A DNA stretch of 64,000 bases from contig BSBM01001719.1 of assembly GCA_027924585.1 (NCBI GenBank), positions 12,481,001 to 12,545,000 on the forward strand, written 5' to 3'. Under the pieces are notes generated by a model that had not been told where the DNA came from, searched no databases, and saw only the letters and a list, made by a program, of their open reading frames with translations. This document shows positions 10,977 to 20,701 of this stretch, in pieces (the stretch's first letter is position 1; each line of letters begins with the position of its first letter). Source of the DNA: Larix kaempferi. Taxonomy: Eukaryota > Streptophyta > Pinopsida > Pinales > Pinaceae. The position numbers were made by a program, and so were the translations under genes.

Positions 10977-11035
10977 CGATTGGTCACGAACATGCAGGAA
11001 AGCAGCGTTTTGGGGTCTTAATTTTTGAGGCAATT

Positions 11036-11385
11036 ACAGTTTTCGGCAGCTTAGGCGAGCCCCACAGAGCTCATTAGCTGCCGAAGAAACTGACTTCCGG
11101 CGGCTAAGGCACATAATCAGTTAAGCAGTGTTTGGGTTTGATTTTGTGAAACAGCTTTCGGCAGCTTAGGCGAGCCCCACAGAGCTCATTAGCTGCCGAA
11201 GAATCCGACTTCCGGCGGCTAAGGCACATAATGAATTAAGCAGCGTTTGGTTTTAATTTTGTAAAACAGTTATGGCTTTCGGCAGCTTAGGCGAGCCCCC
11301 CAAAGCTCATTAGCTGCCGAAAGGTCTGACTTCCGGCAGCTAAGGCACGGAATCAGCAGAACAGTTAGCTGCCGGAAGCCTGTTT
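11036..11385 (+). repeat. Triplicated hairpin unit, TTCGGCAGCT...AGCTGCCGAA (copy 1)
   Basis: Three units of about 115-121 bp start near 11042, 11157 and 11278. Each has TTCGGCAGCTTAGGCGAGCC, then AGCTGCCGAA, then TTCCGGC(G/A)GCTAAGGCAC, so each folds into one or two stems. Single copies of the same palindrome also lie upstream of the ORF (about 8850-9060). The array sits between the ORF stop and the TATA box. Confidence 0.85.
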
Positions 11386-11626
11386 TTGCAAAGGTCGACT
11401 GCCATCTCACGAAAATCAAATCTGTGGCGCGCCCAACCCAGTTCACCGAGCCTTGGAAGGCTGCTTCACTTCGCCAACCATCGAGTCGTTGAAGGAAATC
11501 TCCATATCTGAATGTCCATGATTGTAGGGATTAATCCCTATCTTTTGTTTTTAACTTTCAGTTAGTACTTTAGTTCATTAAACAGATCCATGTTTTTAGG
11601 ATCTGGAAAAACGATTTTGTAATGGC

Positions 11627-11633
11627 TATAAAG
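11627..11633 (+). promoter_or_regulatory. TATA box of LTR copy 1
   Basis: TATAAAG in the context GGCTATAAAGCCTC, about 460 bp before the LTR end, followed by a U-rich leader. Best candidate for the element promoter; it places the 478-codon ORF in U3, upstream of the transcription start of this LTR. Confidence 0.65.
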
Positions 11634-12093
11634 CCTCAGAACCAAGACTGTTTAAGGGTTCGATTTTGGATGGAATAATTAGCTACTTATTTCAGTTTTC
11701 TCATGCTAATATAGATCACAGGTTTCCCTCAGTTTCGATATCAGTTGTCATCTTCTATTTCACTGTATCAGTTTGTCTAGCTTTGAATGTGAATGCTTCT
11801 TTACATTGTTTAGCTCACAGCTTGATTCCAGTTCTTTCAATGTATCTCTAGCCCTACTTTGTACTGGTTGGGTTACATGTTTTCTTCATCCACCTTTGAT
11901 ATTATATATGCTGATCAATCGTTTCTTGAGGGCACTGTTTCATCTGTTTACATGTTGAATGTCTAAATACTGTACTTTGATTTAGTCATCCCATTGATCC
12001 ACCTTTTTTAAAAGACACAAAAAACATATTTTCTGAAGTTACCAGGCATACCTAGTTTATAACCCTAGGTAGTTTCCTGGAGTGATAACAAAT

Positions 12094-12111
12094 TGGCGCC
12101 GTTGCCGGGGA
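12094..12111 (+). other. Primer-binding site, tRNA-Asp type
   Basis: TGGCGCCGTTGCCGGGGA, three bases after the LTR end, is the complement of the 3' end of plant tRNA-Asp(GUC) including CCA. This primer is commonly used by Athila/Tat-type gypsy elements. Confidence 0.9.
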
Positions 12112-12409
12112 GAGGAGTGAGAAGCTGATCTTCCTGGGAGAACGACACAGATCTGGTCCTTGATGATAGACAAGGACTAGACACTTCATCGGTTATATAT
12201 CTTCTATCTGGCGACTCCACAACATCATTCTGGCTCCAAAAAGGGCCAGCACCAGAGCGAATCCCCAAGGACCCCTGGTGTCTCCAGTACCAAATCCAGA
12301 TCGAATCTTGAGGGAGGCGAAGAAGACCAAAGGTCAAGCTGTTCCAAAAGTCACCACTGTAAGTTCATCTGCTGTTAATTTTTCTGCTGCATCACATACC
12401 ACAGTCATC

Positions 12410-15400
12410 ATGGCTGGGGGAGTGAATATGACTAAGATGGAACAAATACTAGCTAACAGATATGCTCCATTGGTACTAGTACTTCCACTGTCTCAAATGC
12501 CCGTAGGGGATTACCAAAAATACATGCCTAAATTCTTTGGGCCAGGCAACTACACAGCAGAAGAACACCTTGAAGCTTTCTACGCTTATGCAGAAAATAC
12601 CAACATCGAAGCTGAAGATGTTTGGATGAGAATTTTTGTCCAGAGCTTAGATGGAGAGGCCCGGAAATGGTTCAAAACACTGCCAGCTGCTTCCATAGGA
12701 GACATCACTGCTCTTGATGATGCCTTCTTAAAAAATTGGGGAGACAGAAAAGATTACCTGCATTATATTACTGAGTTTGGAAATCTCAAACGGAAAGCGG
12801 GTGAGTCTGTATCTGATTTCACCAAGAGGTTCAATAAGATGTATGAAAAGATCCCTGAAGTAGTCAAACCTTCCGAAACATCTGCTATGATCACATATTC
12901 CGGAGCTTTCGATTACAAATTCTGCTTGATGCTCAGAGAAAGGGATTCTGAAACCCTCGTAGCCATGCAAGAAGCTGCCCTGAAGGTTGAATCGAACTTG
13001 TCATCTTCTGAGAAACTGAAAATAGGTTCCGAGAGAGGGAGAAGGAGTGAGGAAGCCCCCTCCTCCTCCAATTCAAATCAAAAGGTTGACAAGTTGGCAA
13101 AAATGGTGGAAAATCTGACCTCTGAAATGGAGAAGTTTAAGACCAGCAGCAGATCTCCTGACAAAGGGAGAAATCAAAGTAAATTTGAGCCTCCGAATAG
13201 GAATCAGAACCAAGTTGATTACCCAAACAGAAATCAAAATTGGAGGAGGAACCAACAGCAGGTCCAACTTTTACAGAGGGAGAGAAATCCAGTTGACGAT
13301 CAGAAAATCAGGGCTCCTTTCCAGAATGTGGTGTTTGACGAAGGAGATGAGGAGGATGTTCAAGAACTCGAAGAGGACATTCACTGTGTCGAAGCTGAGT
13401 ACGAAGAGATTTACTTGACTGAAGCTGACTATGAGGGGTCATTGTTTGATCAGGGACTGAACCAGCTTTATGAAGATCAAGCCATGCTGCAAACTGATGG
13501 ACGGGCAGGATACGATCTGAGATCCAAAAGGAATACTGGAAAACAAAACTCTCCAGTGCCTCCGAAAAAGACTGCTGCCCCTGCAAAACAGCCAGCCAAG
13601 GAAGTTCAGAAAACAACTCAGCCGCAGCCCATGGTAAGAGCAAATCTCTCTGAATCTGAAAAATTTGCTTCTTCTTCTTTCAATTTACAAACAGAAATTC
13701 AGAAACTGAAGATCCCTGTACCTCTTATTGAACTCATGAAGAACGAAGCCTTCCGAAAGGACATTTGTAAAAGCCTTGATCACAAATCTGTCTCTTTTTC
13801 CTCTGACACCATAAACTTATCTGATGATAACCCCAGCATTGTGCTAGGCCCTATGATTGAAGAACGAGGTGAAAGCTGTCCCCCTTTTTATGTCTCTTTG
13901 AATATCCATGACAAAACCTTGCACAATTGCCTCCTCGATTCAGGTGCTTCCCATAACCTGATGTCGAAAACAGTCATGCATGGACTAGGCTTAGAAATCA
14001 CCCGCTCTTACCATGATTTATTCTCCTTCGACTCCAGGAAGGTGAAATGCCTCGGGTTGATAAAGGACCTTGCAGTTTCCCTATCTTCTGCCCCGATGAA
14101 AACCATGATTATGGATGTTGTTGTGGCTGATATCCCGCCCAAGTTTGGTTGTTTGCTATCCAGATCATGGATGAAGAGACTAGGTGGAACCCTGCAAATG
14201 GACCTATCTTATGCCACTATCCCAGTCTTTTCCGGAGAAAGCAGAAGGTTATACTGTGAGTCTCAGCTTTCTTTCATCATTAGCGATGAAAGGAATCCCG
14301 CTAACCATCCCATTTATTCAGTAGACACGGAAATGGGCTCATGTATCTTACAGGTTGATGACTCTTTGCCGGAATCTTTGCCACTAAAAAAGCCTGTGGT
14401 CCATCCTATCAACAGTGAAAATGAGAATGGATTATGGACGATGTTCTTTGATGGGGCTTGTACCAAAGAATCTGCTGGAGCAGGGGTGGTGTTCATTTCT
14501 CCCTCACAGGAAAAGACACAGCTGTCATTTAAGCTAAATTTCCAAGTGACAAACAATGTTGCCGAGTACGAAGCTTTGCTGTTGGGGCTAAATTCAGCCA
14601 AACAAATGCAAATCAAAAAACTACATGTCTTTGGGGACGCTGATCTGATTATTCAGCAGGTCAACAAATCTTTTCAGGCAAAGCATGTGAGGCTCAAAGC
14701 TTACAGGGACGAGGTACTCAATGTTATCCCTTCTTTCTCTGAATTCAAAATAGCACATGTACCTAGATTGATGAACGAAATGGCTGATTCTTTAGCTGTT
14801 TCAGCTTGTAATTTCATTCCCCCTCTGCCTCCTAAACCGTCATACGAGATTCAAGTAAAATATCGGCCTTCACTGCCTGATAATGTAGAATTTTGGAAAG
14901 TGTTTGAAGACGATGCAGAGCTGACCAGGTTTTTAAATGTTATAGATGAATTTGCTGACTTAGAAATTGATGAAGACAATCAGAATGAACAGGCTGCCAA
15001 AGAAAAAACCAGGTTTGAAGACAAAATCGGGACACACAAAATAGTTCAGCTTTCTTCCAACAGAATCCCGAAAGGGCTGATACCTTTGGAGAAACTGTTT
15101 GATAGCAATGATGTTGCTGTTAAGCTTGAGAAGAAAGAGGACGAATCTGACAGCTGTCCTCTGAACCTAGCAAACAAATCAGATCCGAAATATGTGAATT
15201 TGGCTTCCCAGTTGACAGAACTACAGAAGTCTGAGTACGCTGGCCTCTTAAAGGAGTTCTCCGACATATTTGCCTGGAAGTATTCAGATCTGAAAACTTA
15301 TGACACAGATATCATTCAACATAGGATCCCACTGAACAAAGATACTACTCCTTTCCGACAAAAGCTCAGATCATTCAATCCAATGCTGCTGCCCACAATG

Positions 15401-17980
15401 GAGAAGGAAATCAAAAAATTGCTTGAGGCCCAGATCATTATCCCGCTGAGATATTCCGATTGGATTGCCAATCTTGTCCCTGTGAGGAAGAAGAACGGTG
15501 AAATCAGACTCTGTGTCGATTTCAGGAACTTGAATAAGTGTTCTCGGAAAGATAATTACCCGGTACCCAAGATGGAACATATTTTGCAGAGAGTTTCTGG
15601 GGCAAGTGTCATGTCCTTTATCGACGGTTTCTCGGGGTACAACCAGATTGCTGTCCATCCTGAGGACAGAGAAAAGACAGCCTTCACAACTCCTTGGGGT
15701 ACGTTCATGTACCAAAAAATGCCTTTCGGTCTCATGAATGCTGGGGCTACCTTCCAGCGGGCAATGGATATTGCCTTTGTTGGAGAAAGGGATAAGTTTG
15801 TCCTCATTTACCTCGATGACATCACGGTGTTCTCTCACAGCCATTCAGATCATCTGCTACATTTGAGAAAAGCTTTCGAGAAATGCAGGAAGTATGGTAT
15901 CTCGTTGAATCCTAAAAAGTCATTTTTTGCACTCAAGGAAGGTAAGCTGCTCGGTCACATTGTTTCAGCAGAAGGAGTTAAAATTGACCCAAAGAGGGTG
16001 GAGGCAATCCTAGATTTGTCATTACCTAGATCCAAGAAAGATGTCCAATCTTTTCTTGGCACTATCAACTTCATCCGCAGATTTATTTCAAATTTTGCTG
16101 AACTGACTAAACACATTACCAGCATGCTAAAGAAAGATTCAGAAATCAGGTGGACTAAACAGGCAAAGGATTCATTCCAGGATATCAAGAAAGCAATCAC
16201 TTCAGCCCCGGTTCTCATCAGTCCACATTTTGACAGAGAATTCTTCGTCTTTTCATTTGCTTCACATGACACTATTGCGGCTGTCCTCTTACAAAAAAAC
16301 GATAATGAACAGGAGCAGCCTGTGGATTTTTTCAGTCGGGTACTCCGTGATGCTGAGCTTAAGTATGAACCTTTGGAGAAGCAAGCGTATGCATTGATCA
16401 AGGCCCTGAAGGCATTCAGAATTTACATTCTCCAGTCCAAGGTAATTGCCTATGTCCCCTCTAGTTCAGTCCAAGATGTTTTAGTACAGCCTGACATCGA
16501 TGGAAAAAGGAGTAAGTGGGTGGCAAAGCTGATTGAGTTTGACATAGAAATCAAACCTGTCAAGCTGGTTCGAGGACAGGGACTCGCTCGGTTGTTGACT
16601 GAAGAAAATTGCAAGGCATTGAAGATTTATGAAGAGGAGAAAGGTACAGCAGATTTCCAATTTGAAATTTCAGCGAACCAAACGAGTTCAGATTTACAGG
16701 TAACCTCTTATATCTCAGAGTGTGAATGGTACAAGGATATTGTTTTCTTTTTACAAACTTTTGCTTTGCCGGAGGGACTCACAAGAACACAGGGAAGAGC
16801 TCTTAAGCTTAAATCTACGAGCTTCTGCATCAAAGATAACTTGCTGTTTTGGAAAGACCCTTTAGGGGTACTCCTGAGATGTGTGACAAAGGAGGAGGCT
16901 GTCAAGGTAATGACTGAATTTCATGACAGTATCTGTGGCGGACATCACTACTGGAAAACAACCGTCCACAAGATACTGAGGGCGGGTTATTACTGGCCCT
17001 GTGTATTTTCTGATGTATTTGCCTTTGTGAGAGCATGCGACAAATGTCAAAGGTTCCAAGGAAAGGGGCAGTTGAAATCTTTACCGTTGAAGCCCATCAC
17101 AGCTGTTGGTCCATTCCAGCAATGGGGCTTGGACTTCATCGGAGAGATCCATCCTTCATCAAGCAATCAGCACAAATGGATATTGGTTGCCACAGATTAT
17201 TTCACGAAGTGGATCGAAGCCATTCCCACGAGGAATGCTACTCATAAGGTAATTATTGACTTTCTGTTTAGTAATATCTTTTCAAGGTTTGGTTGTCCCA
17301 TGAAGCTGATTACAGACAATGCTCCTGCCTTTAATGACCGACATTTGGTGAGCTTATGTGAAGAGATGGGGGTAAAACTAGCTCATTCCACGTCATATTA
17401 CCCACAGGGCAACGGACTAGCTGAGTCTTCAAATAAAAGTTTGTCTCGTATCATCAAGAAATTGCTGGAGGAAAATAAGAAAAGTTGGGACAGCAAGTTG
17501 AAATTCGCTTTGTGGGCCGACAGAGTCACTATCAAAAAATCCATTGGTACATCCCCATTTAAATTAGTCTATGGCACTGAAGCCATATTCCCAGTCCAAC
17601 TTGTGTTACCAGTGACAAATTTCCTTCAAGAGGCCGGTTCTGAACTTGATGATCACACTAGAAGAGTTTTCCAATTGGTGGAGTTACAGCAAGAGAGAGA
17701 GCATCTGATAGAAAAGTCTGAAAATCATCAAATGAAGGTAAAAAACACTTTTGACAGAAAAACAAAAAAGGAGGTGTTCAAAATAGGTGATTTTGTTTTG
17801 AAATGGGATGCAGCTAGGCAAAATAAGGGACAGCATGGGAAGTTCGATTCATTATGGACTGGTCCATACATTATAACAGAAGCTTACCACAACAACACTT
17901 TTGTTCTTCATCATCTGGATGGAGAAATTCTCGCAGGTGGCCCATTCAATGGGCGATTTTTGAAAATCTACCTCTCTTAA
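12410..17980 (+). CDS. Complete Gag-Pol polyprotein of Tat-like Ty3/gypsy element, with archaeal-type RNase H placed before RT
   Basis: One uninterrupted frame; it is open from 12278 or earlier, but the first ATG in good context (ATCATGG) is at 12410. Numbering from 12278 as residue 1: capsid about 70-240 (FFGPGNYTAEEHLEAFYAY, ARKWFKTLP); an acidic/charged linker with no CCHC knuckle; protease LLDSGAS (Asp554); archaeal/plant-type RNase H about 715-845 with Asp725, Glu763, Asp787 and Asp837 all present; RT about 1015-1230 with YLDD at 1178-1181; a second, gypsy-type RNase H about 1318-1448 in which all four catalytic positions are replaced (first Asp by Phe, Glu by Gln, third position by Pro, last by Arg); integrase with His-His-Cys-Cys finger about 1548-1591 and core D1619, D1680, E1716 (D-x35-E spacing). 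The C-terminus resembles Tat elements, without a chromodomain. The element looks capable of coding for all replication functions. The domain order is unusual for Tat, where the archaeal-type RNase H normally follows RT. Confidence 0.93.
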   Translation: MAGGVNMTKMEQILANRYAPLVLVLPLSQMPVGDYQKYMPKFFGPGNYTAEEHLEAFYAYAENTNIEAEDVWMRIFVQSLDGEARKWFKTLPAASIGDITALDDAFLKNWGDRKDYLHYITEFGNLKRKAGESVSDFTKRFNKMYEKIPEVVKPSETSAMITYSGAFDYKFCLMLRERDSETLVAMQEAALKVESNLSSSEKLKIGSERGRRSEEAPSSSNSNQKVDKLAKMVENLTSEMEKFKTSSRSPDKGRNQSKFEPPNRNQNQVDYPNRNQNWRRNQQQVQLLQRERNPVDDQKIRAPFQNVVFDEGDEEDVQELEEDIHCVEAEYEEIYLTEADYEGSLFDQGLNQLYEDQAMLQTDGRAGYDLRSKRNTGKQNSPVPPKKTAAPAKQPAKEVQKTTQPQPMVRANLSESEKFASSSFNLQTEIQKLKIPVPLIELMKNEAFRKDICKSLDHKSVSFSSDTINLSDDNPSIVLGPMIEERGESCPPFYVSLNIHDKTLHNCLLDSGASHNLMSKTVMHGLGLEITRSYHDLFSFDSRKVKCLGLIKDLAVSLSSAPMKTMIMDVVVADIPPKFGCLLSRSWMKRLGGTLQMDLSYATIPVFSGESRRLYCESQLSFIISDERNPANHPIYSVDTEMGSCILQVDDSLPESLPLKKPVVHPINSENENGLWTMFFDGACTKESAGAGVVFISPSQEKTQLSFKLNFQVTNNVAEYEALLLGLNSAKQMQIKKLHVFGDADLIIQQVNKSFQAKHVRLKAYRDEVLNVIPSFSEFKIAHVPRLMNEMADSLAVSACNFIPPLPPKPSYEIQVKYRPSLPDNVEFWKVFEDDAELTRFLNVIDEFADLEIDEDNQNEQAAKEKTRFEDKIGTHKIVQLSSNRIPKGLIPLEKLFDSNDVAVKLEKKEDESDSCPLNLANKSDPKYVNLASQLTELQKSEYAGLLKEFSDIFAWKYSDLKTYDTDIIQHRIPLNKDTTPFRQKLRSFNPMLLPTMEKEIKKLLEAQIIIPLRYSDWIANLVPVRKKNGEIRLCVDFRNLNKCSRKDNYPVPKMEHILQRVSGASVMSFIDGFSGYNQIAVHPEDREKTAFTTPWGTFMYQKMPFGLMNAGATFQRAMDIAFVGERDKFVLIYLDDITVFSHSHSDHLLHLRKAFEKCRKYGISLNPKKSFFALKEGKLLGHIVSAEGVKIDPKRVEAILDLSLPRSKKDVQSFLGTINFIRRFISNFAELTKHITSMLKKDSEIRWTKQAKDSFQDIKKAITSAPVLISPHFDREFFVFSFASHDTIAAVLLQKNDNEQEQPVDFFSRVLRDAELKYEPLEKQAYALIKALKAFRIYILQSKVIAYVPSSSVQDVLVQPDIDGKRSKWVAKLIEFDIEIKPVKLVRGQGLARLLTEENCKALKIYEEEKGTADFQFEISANQTSSDLQVTSYISECEWYKDIVFFLQTFALPEGLTRTQGRALKLKSTSFCIKDNLLFWKDPLGVLLRCVTKEEAVKVMTEFHDSICGGHHYWKTTVHKILRAGYYWPCVFSDVFAFVRACDKCQRFQGKGQLKSLPLKPITAVGPFQQWGLDFIGEIHPSSSNQHKWILVATDYFTKWIEAIPTRNATHKVIIDFLFSNIFSRFGCPMKLITDNAPAFNDRHLVSLCEEMGVKLAHSTSYYPQGNGLAESSNKSLSRIIKKLLEENKKSWDSKLKFALWADRVTIKKSIGTSPFKLVYGTEAIFPVQLVLPVTNFLQEAGSELDDHTRRVFQLVELQQEREHLIEKSENHQMKVKNTFDRKTKKEVFKIGDFVLKWDAARQNKGQHGKFDSLWTGPYIITEAYHNNTFVLHHLDGEILAGGPFNGRFLKIYLS

Positions 17981-18039
17981 AGACCGTGGGTCTTTCTCAT
18001 TGTAAAATATTTGTCTTTCTTTTCTATTTAGAGTCAGTG

Positions 18040-18227
18040 TGTCAAATAAACTCCATGCCCAATGGGAGTACTAGACTAGGTGTCAGTTTTTATTTCCATG
18101 AATGTCAAATAAACTCCATGCCCAATGGGAGTACTAGACTAGGTGTCAGTTTTTATTTCCATGAATGTCAAATAAACTCCATGCCCAATGAGAGCACTAG
18201 ACTAGGTGTCAGTTTTATTTCCAGGAA
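18040..18227 (+). repeat. 63-bp tandem triplication between pol and 3' LTR
   Basis: Units start at 18040, 18103 and 18166 with TGTCAAATAAACTCCATGCC. The first two are nearly identical; the third has small changes. Such arrays just before the 3' LTR are common in Tat/Ogre-type elements. An ORF across it (17854-18285) is a product of the repeat period and is not a gene. Confidence 0.88.
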
Positions 18228-18279
18228 AGGCATTTGGTTCTGGGATTCTTTGGAACCTCATTGGGAGGATTCCATCCCC

Positions 18280-18292
18280 GAGTAGGAGCCAA
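18280..18292 (+). other. Candidate polypurine tract
   Basis: GAGTAGGAGCCAA lies immediately before the TGTTATC of LTR copy 2. It is the only purine-rich stretch at the right place, but it is short and contains pyrimidines, so the call is weak. Confidence 0.35.
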
Positions 18293-18618
18293 TGTTATCT
18301 CCTAAAATAACCAGTCAGTTTTTCATTATTTTAGGTGATAGGTTTAAATACAAAAAATTATTTTTTAAATTTTTTAGAGTCCATAAGGAGGTCCTCAGTC
18401 TTATTACTGAGTCAAAAATCCGATTTATTTGGGTCTTGGTTTCAAATTTTGGAAAGACAAGTTTCGGTAGCTAACTCTGTTTTGCAGAGGCCAGTTAACT
18501 GTCGAAAAGGCTCACTTTCGGCAGCTGAAGGATTAACTGAAATTACTAAGTCGTGTTAGCTGCCGAAAATGATCTTATCAGAAAATTAAAAAAGGGAGAG
18601 TACGTGTCCGTACTCAAC

Positions 18619-18912
18619 TTCACATCAAGAGAGCCTGTGTGTCTTGCCGCCGAAAGAAAGATCAGAATGCATCTCATATGACCATCATGAGTTTAATGGC
18701 GGTAAGCTGCCGAAAGCGGGTCATTAAACCCCCACATCATTGATTACGCAGGGTAACACAGGATTTCACATCAAGAGAGCCTGTATGTTTTGCCGCCGGA
18801 GGGAAGATCAGAACGCATCTCACATGACCATCATGAGTTTTAATGGCGTTAAGCTGCCGAAGGCGAGTCATTAAACCCCCACATCATTGATTACGCAGGG
18901 TAACACAGGACT
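18619..18912 (+). repeat. 146-bp direct duplication in U3 (LTR copy 2)
   Basis: Counterpart of 8953-9246, shifted by exactly 9666 bp, with one base change (position matching 9049). Confidence 0.8.
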
Positions 18913-19205
18913 TCAATGCATATCTGAGGATCATTCGCAGCTGATCGTTTCATAATTTCACACGAGCTAGACGATATCATAAGTGATCACTCGCTCGGCT
19001 CAGATGGAGGGCATCTTTTTCCCAAAACGCTGTAAGCAGGGCCATGGTCATGGGGTTTTCCATTCTATCACTCAGTTGAAGTTTTTATTTCGTTCAGGCA
19101 GTTTTTATCAGAGCCGATCATTTATCCAGGGACGCCCCCATCAGGACGAGACTCTAGCACAGGGTCTTTTTTATCTTCTGCTGCAGAAAACGAAGGGCTC
19201 GACTC

Positions 19206-20642
19206 ATGGCAAAAACAAATCTGCCACTCAGGACAGAACTAGACGGGGTCTGGTATCTCGAGTCCCACCCACAAGTGGCCGAGTTTTTCAAGTCTGCAGA
19301 AGTTTTTGACTACTGTGAGAGACTTACTAGTTTCATCCAGCCACTTGCTGAGGCGTTCGCTCTGAGCTACGACGGGAGAACAGTGAAGTTTGGCAGAGAA
19401 GAATTTCATGTGGATGAGGCAGCCATAGCCGAATGTACAGGTCTTCCCAGAACAGGACAGAGTTGGTTTAAGACCACTAAGGTTTCGGACATTGAATTCA
19501 GGTCATATCTCCTACCAGCTCATAAGGAAATCAGATGGAGGAAGGATATTCCAATCACCTTTCTCGAACCTCAATGGCAGGCTCTTGTAAAGGCTATCAT
19601 CGTTTACATAACTTGCGAAGGCCGTTATCACAGGGTGCTGCACTACCATTTCAAATTGTTAAATCATTTCACAGGGAGAGAAAAGATTAATCTGCCATAC
19701 TTCTTCCATAAAACCCTCACTAAAATGGCAAAGCAAGTCCAGGCTAAGCCAAGCAAGATTGCAAGCAGGATCTCTCACCAGGGTCTCATAACGTTGATAA
19801 TCAAGGAGCTTCTGAAGAAGAGAGGTGTGAACTGGAATTACTTTTTATTCTGGCACGAGTTTCCCACAGATCTTGTAAATGAAGAGGCAGTTAAGCAGGG
19901 CAAGGGCGAGAAGAGCAGCACTCCCAAAATCGGCAAGAGAAGGAGGAGAGCCATCTCTCCTCAAGCCCAAATGGAATCCCCTTCCTCATCCAGCAAAAGG
20001 AGAAGGTCAAAGAAAAAATTGGTGTTTGAACAAGCTGAAGGAACTCCTCAAGGAAAAAACCCACTAAATCTCCCCTACTCAGGATCTGAATCTGAAGACG
20101 AAGGAGAACAAGGAGCAGAGCAGCCCATGGAGAGTGAGAAAGGTAAAGACCCTCCCTTGACTGATGCACCAGGTCCCAAACCTTCCACACCAGAGACCAA
20201 CAAAGTCAATGAGCTGCTACAGGAACTTTCCCAGGCAAGACATAATGAGGAACAGGTTAAGTTGCATAACGCAAAGCTAATTGAAAAGAATATGGCAATG
20301 CATGATCGGAGCAAGGAACTCTTCGACAAACTCCAGAAAACAACCGAGAGGAACGCATTGCTGATAAAGGACAATGTCAAACTTTACCGTAACCTCAGGA
20401 TGCTCAGGTTAAAGATGAAGGAATCGTCGGAGACAAAAGCACAACCATCTGGTCTAAACACGTTGGCTGAGGTGGCCACGATCCCTGAGGAAGTAACACC
20501 TGTGGAAGTTCAGGAGGTAACACCTGTGGAAGCTCAGAAAGAACAGCCTGTGGAAGCTCAGCAAGAACAGCATGTGAAGGTTCAGCAAAGACAGACTAAA
20601 CGAGTGACCAGAGGGAAAAGAGCAGTGTCAAAGAAATCCTAG
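19206..20642 (+). CDS. LTR (U3)-encoded accessory protein, 478 aa, copy 2
   Basis: Identical in translation to the ORF at 9540-10976: globular N-terminal half with the ECTGLP core, two basic nuclear-localisation-like clusters, acidic linker, coiled coil, PVEAQ repeats and basic tail. In this position it lies in the 3' LTR of the complete first element, so it would be present near the 3' end of the full-length transcript, like accessory genes encoded in the 3' LTR of some retroviruses. A splice-acceptor-like sequence ends at 19186, 19 bases before the ATG. Function unknown. Confidence 0.8.
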   Translation: MAKTNLPLRTELDGVWYLESHPQVAEFFKSAEVFDYCERLTSFIQPLAEAFALSYDGRTVKFGREEFHVDEAAIAECTGLPRTGQSWFKTTKVSDIEFRSYLLPAHKEIRWRKDIPITFLEPQWQALVKAIIVYITCEGRYHRVLHYHFKLLNHFTGREKINLPYFFHKTLTKMAKQVQAKPSKIASRISHQGLITLIIKELLKKRGVNWNYFLFWHEFPTDLVNEEAVKQGKGEKSSTPKIGKRRRRAISPQAQMESPSSSSKRRRSKKKLVFEQAEGTPQGKNPLNLPYSGSESEDEGEQGAEQPMESEKGKDPPLTDAPGPKPSTPETNKVNELLQELSQARHNEEQVKLHNAKLIEKNMAMHDRSKELFDKLQKTTERNALLIKDNVKLYRNLRMLRLKMKESSETKAQPSGLNTLAEVATIPEEVTPVEVQEVTPVEAQKEQPVEAQQEQHVKVQQRQTKRVTRGKRAVSKKS

Positions 20643-20701
20643 CGATTGGTCACGAACATGCAGGAAAGCAGCGTTTTGGGGTCTTAATTTTTGAGGCAAT
20701 T

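Larger units (their letters stand above)
8627..12090 (+). repeat. LTR copy 1 of the Tat-like element (3464 bp)
   Basis: Bounded by TGTTATC and GATAACA. U3 is exceptionally long: the TATA box is at 11627, leaving roughly 3 kb of U3 that contains a direct duplication, a 478-codon ORF and a hairpin array. R and U5 occupy about 11660-12090. Same length as copy 2; differences by eye at 8684, 9049, 9430, 11244 and 11559. Confidence 0.92.

Noticed and set aside
12065-12337. Minus-strand ORF of 90 codons over the primer site and gag start (and its twin at 21731-22003)
   Set aside because: Antisense shadow of leader and gag; no domain.
17854-18285. 143-codon ORF after pol
   Set aside because: Open only because the 63-bp tandem repeat is in phase; overlaps the pol end in another frame.
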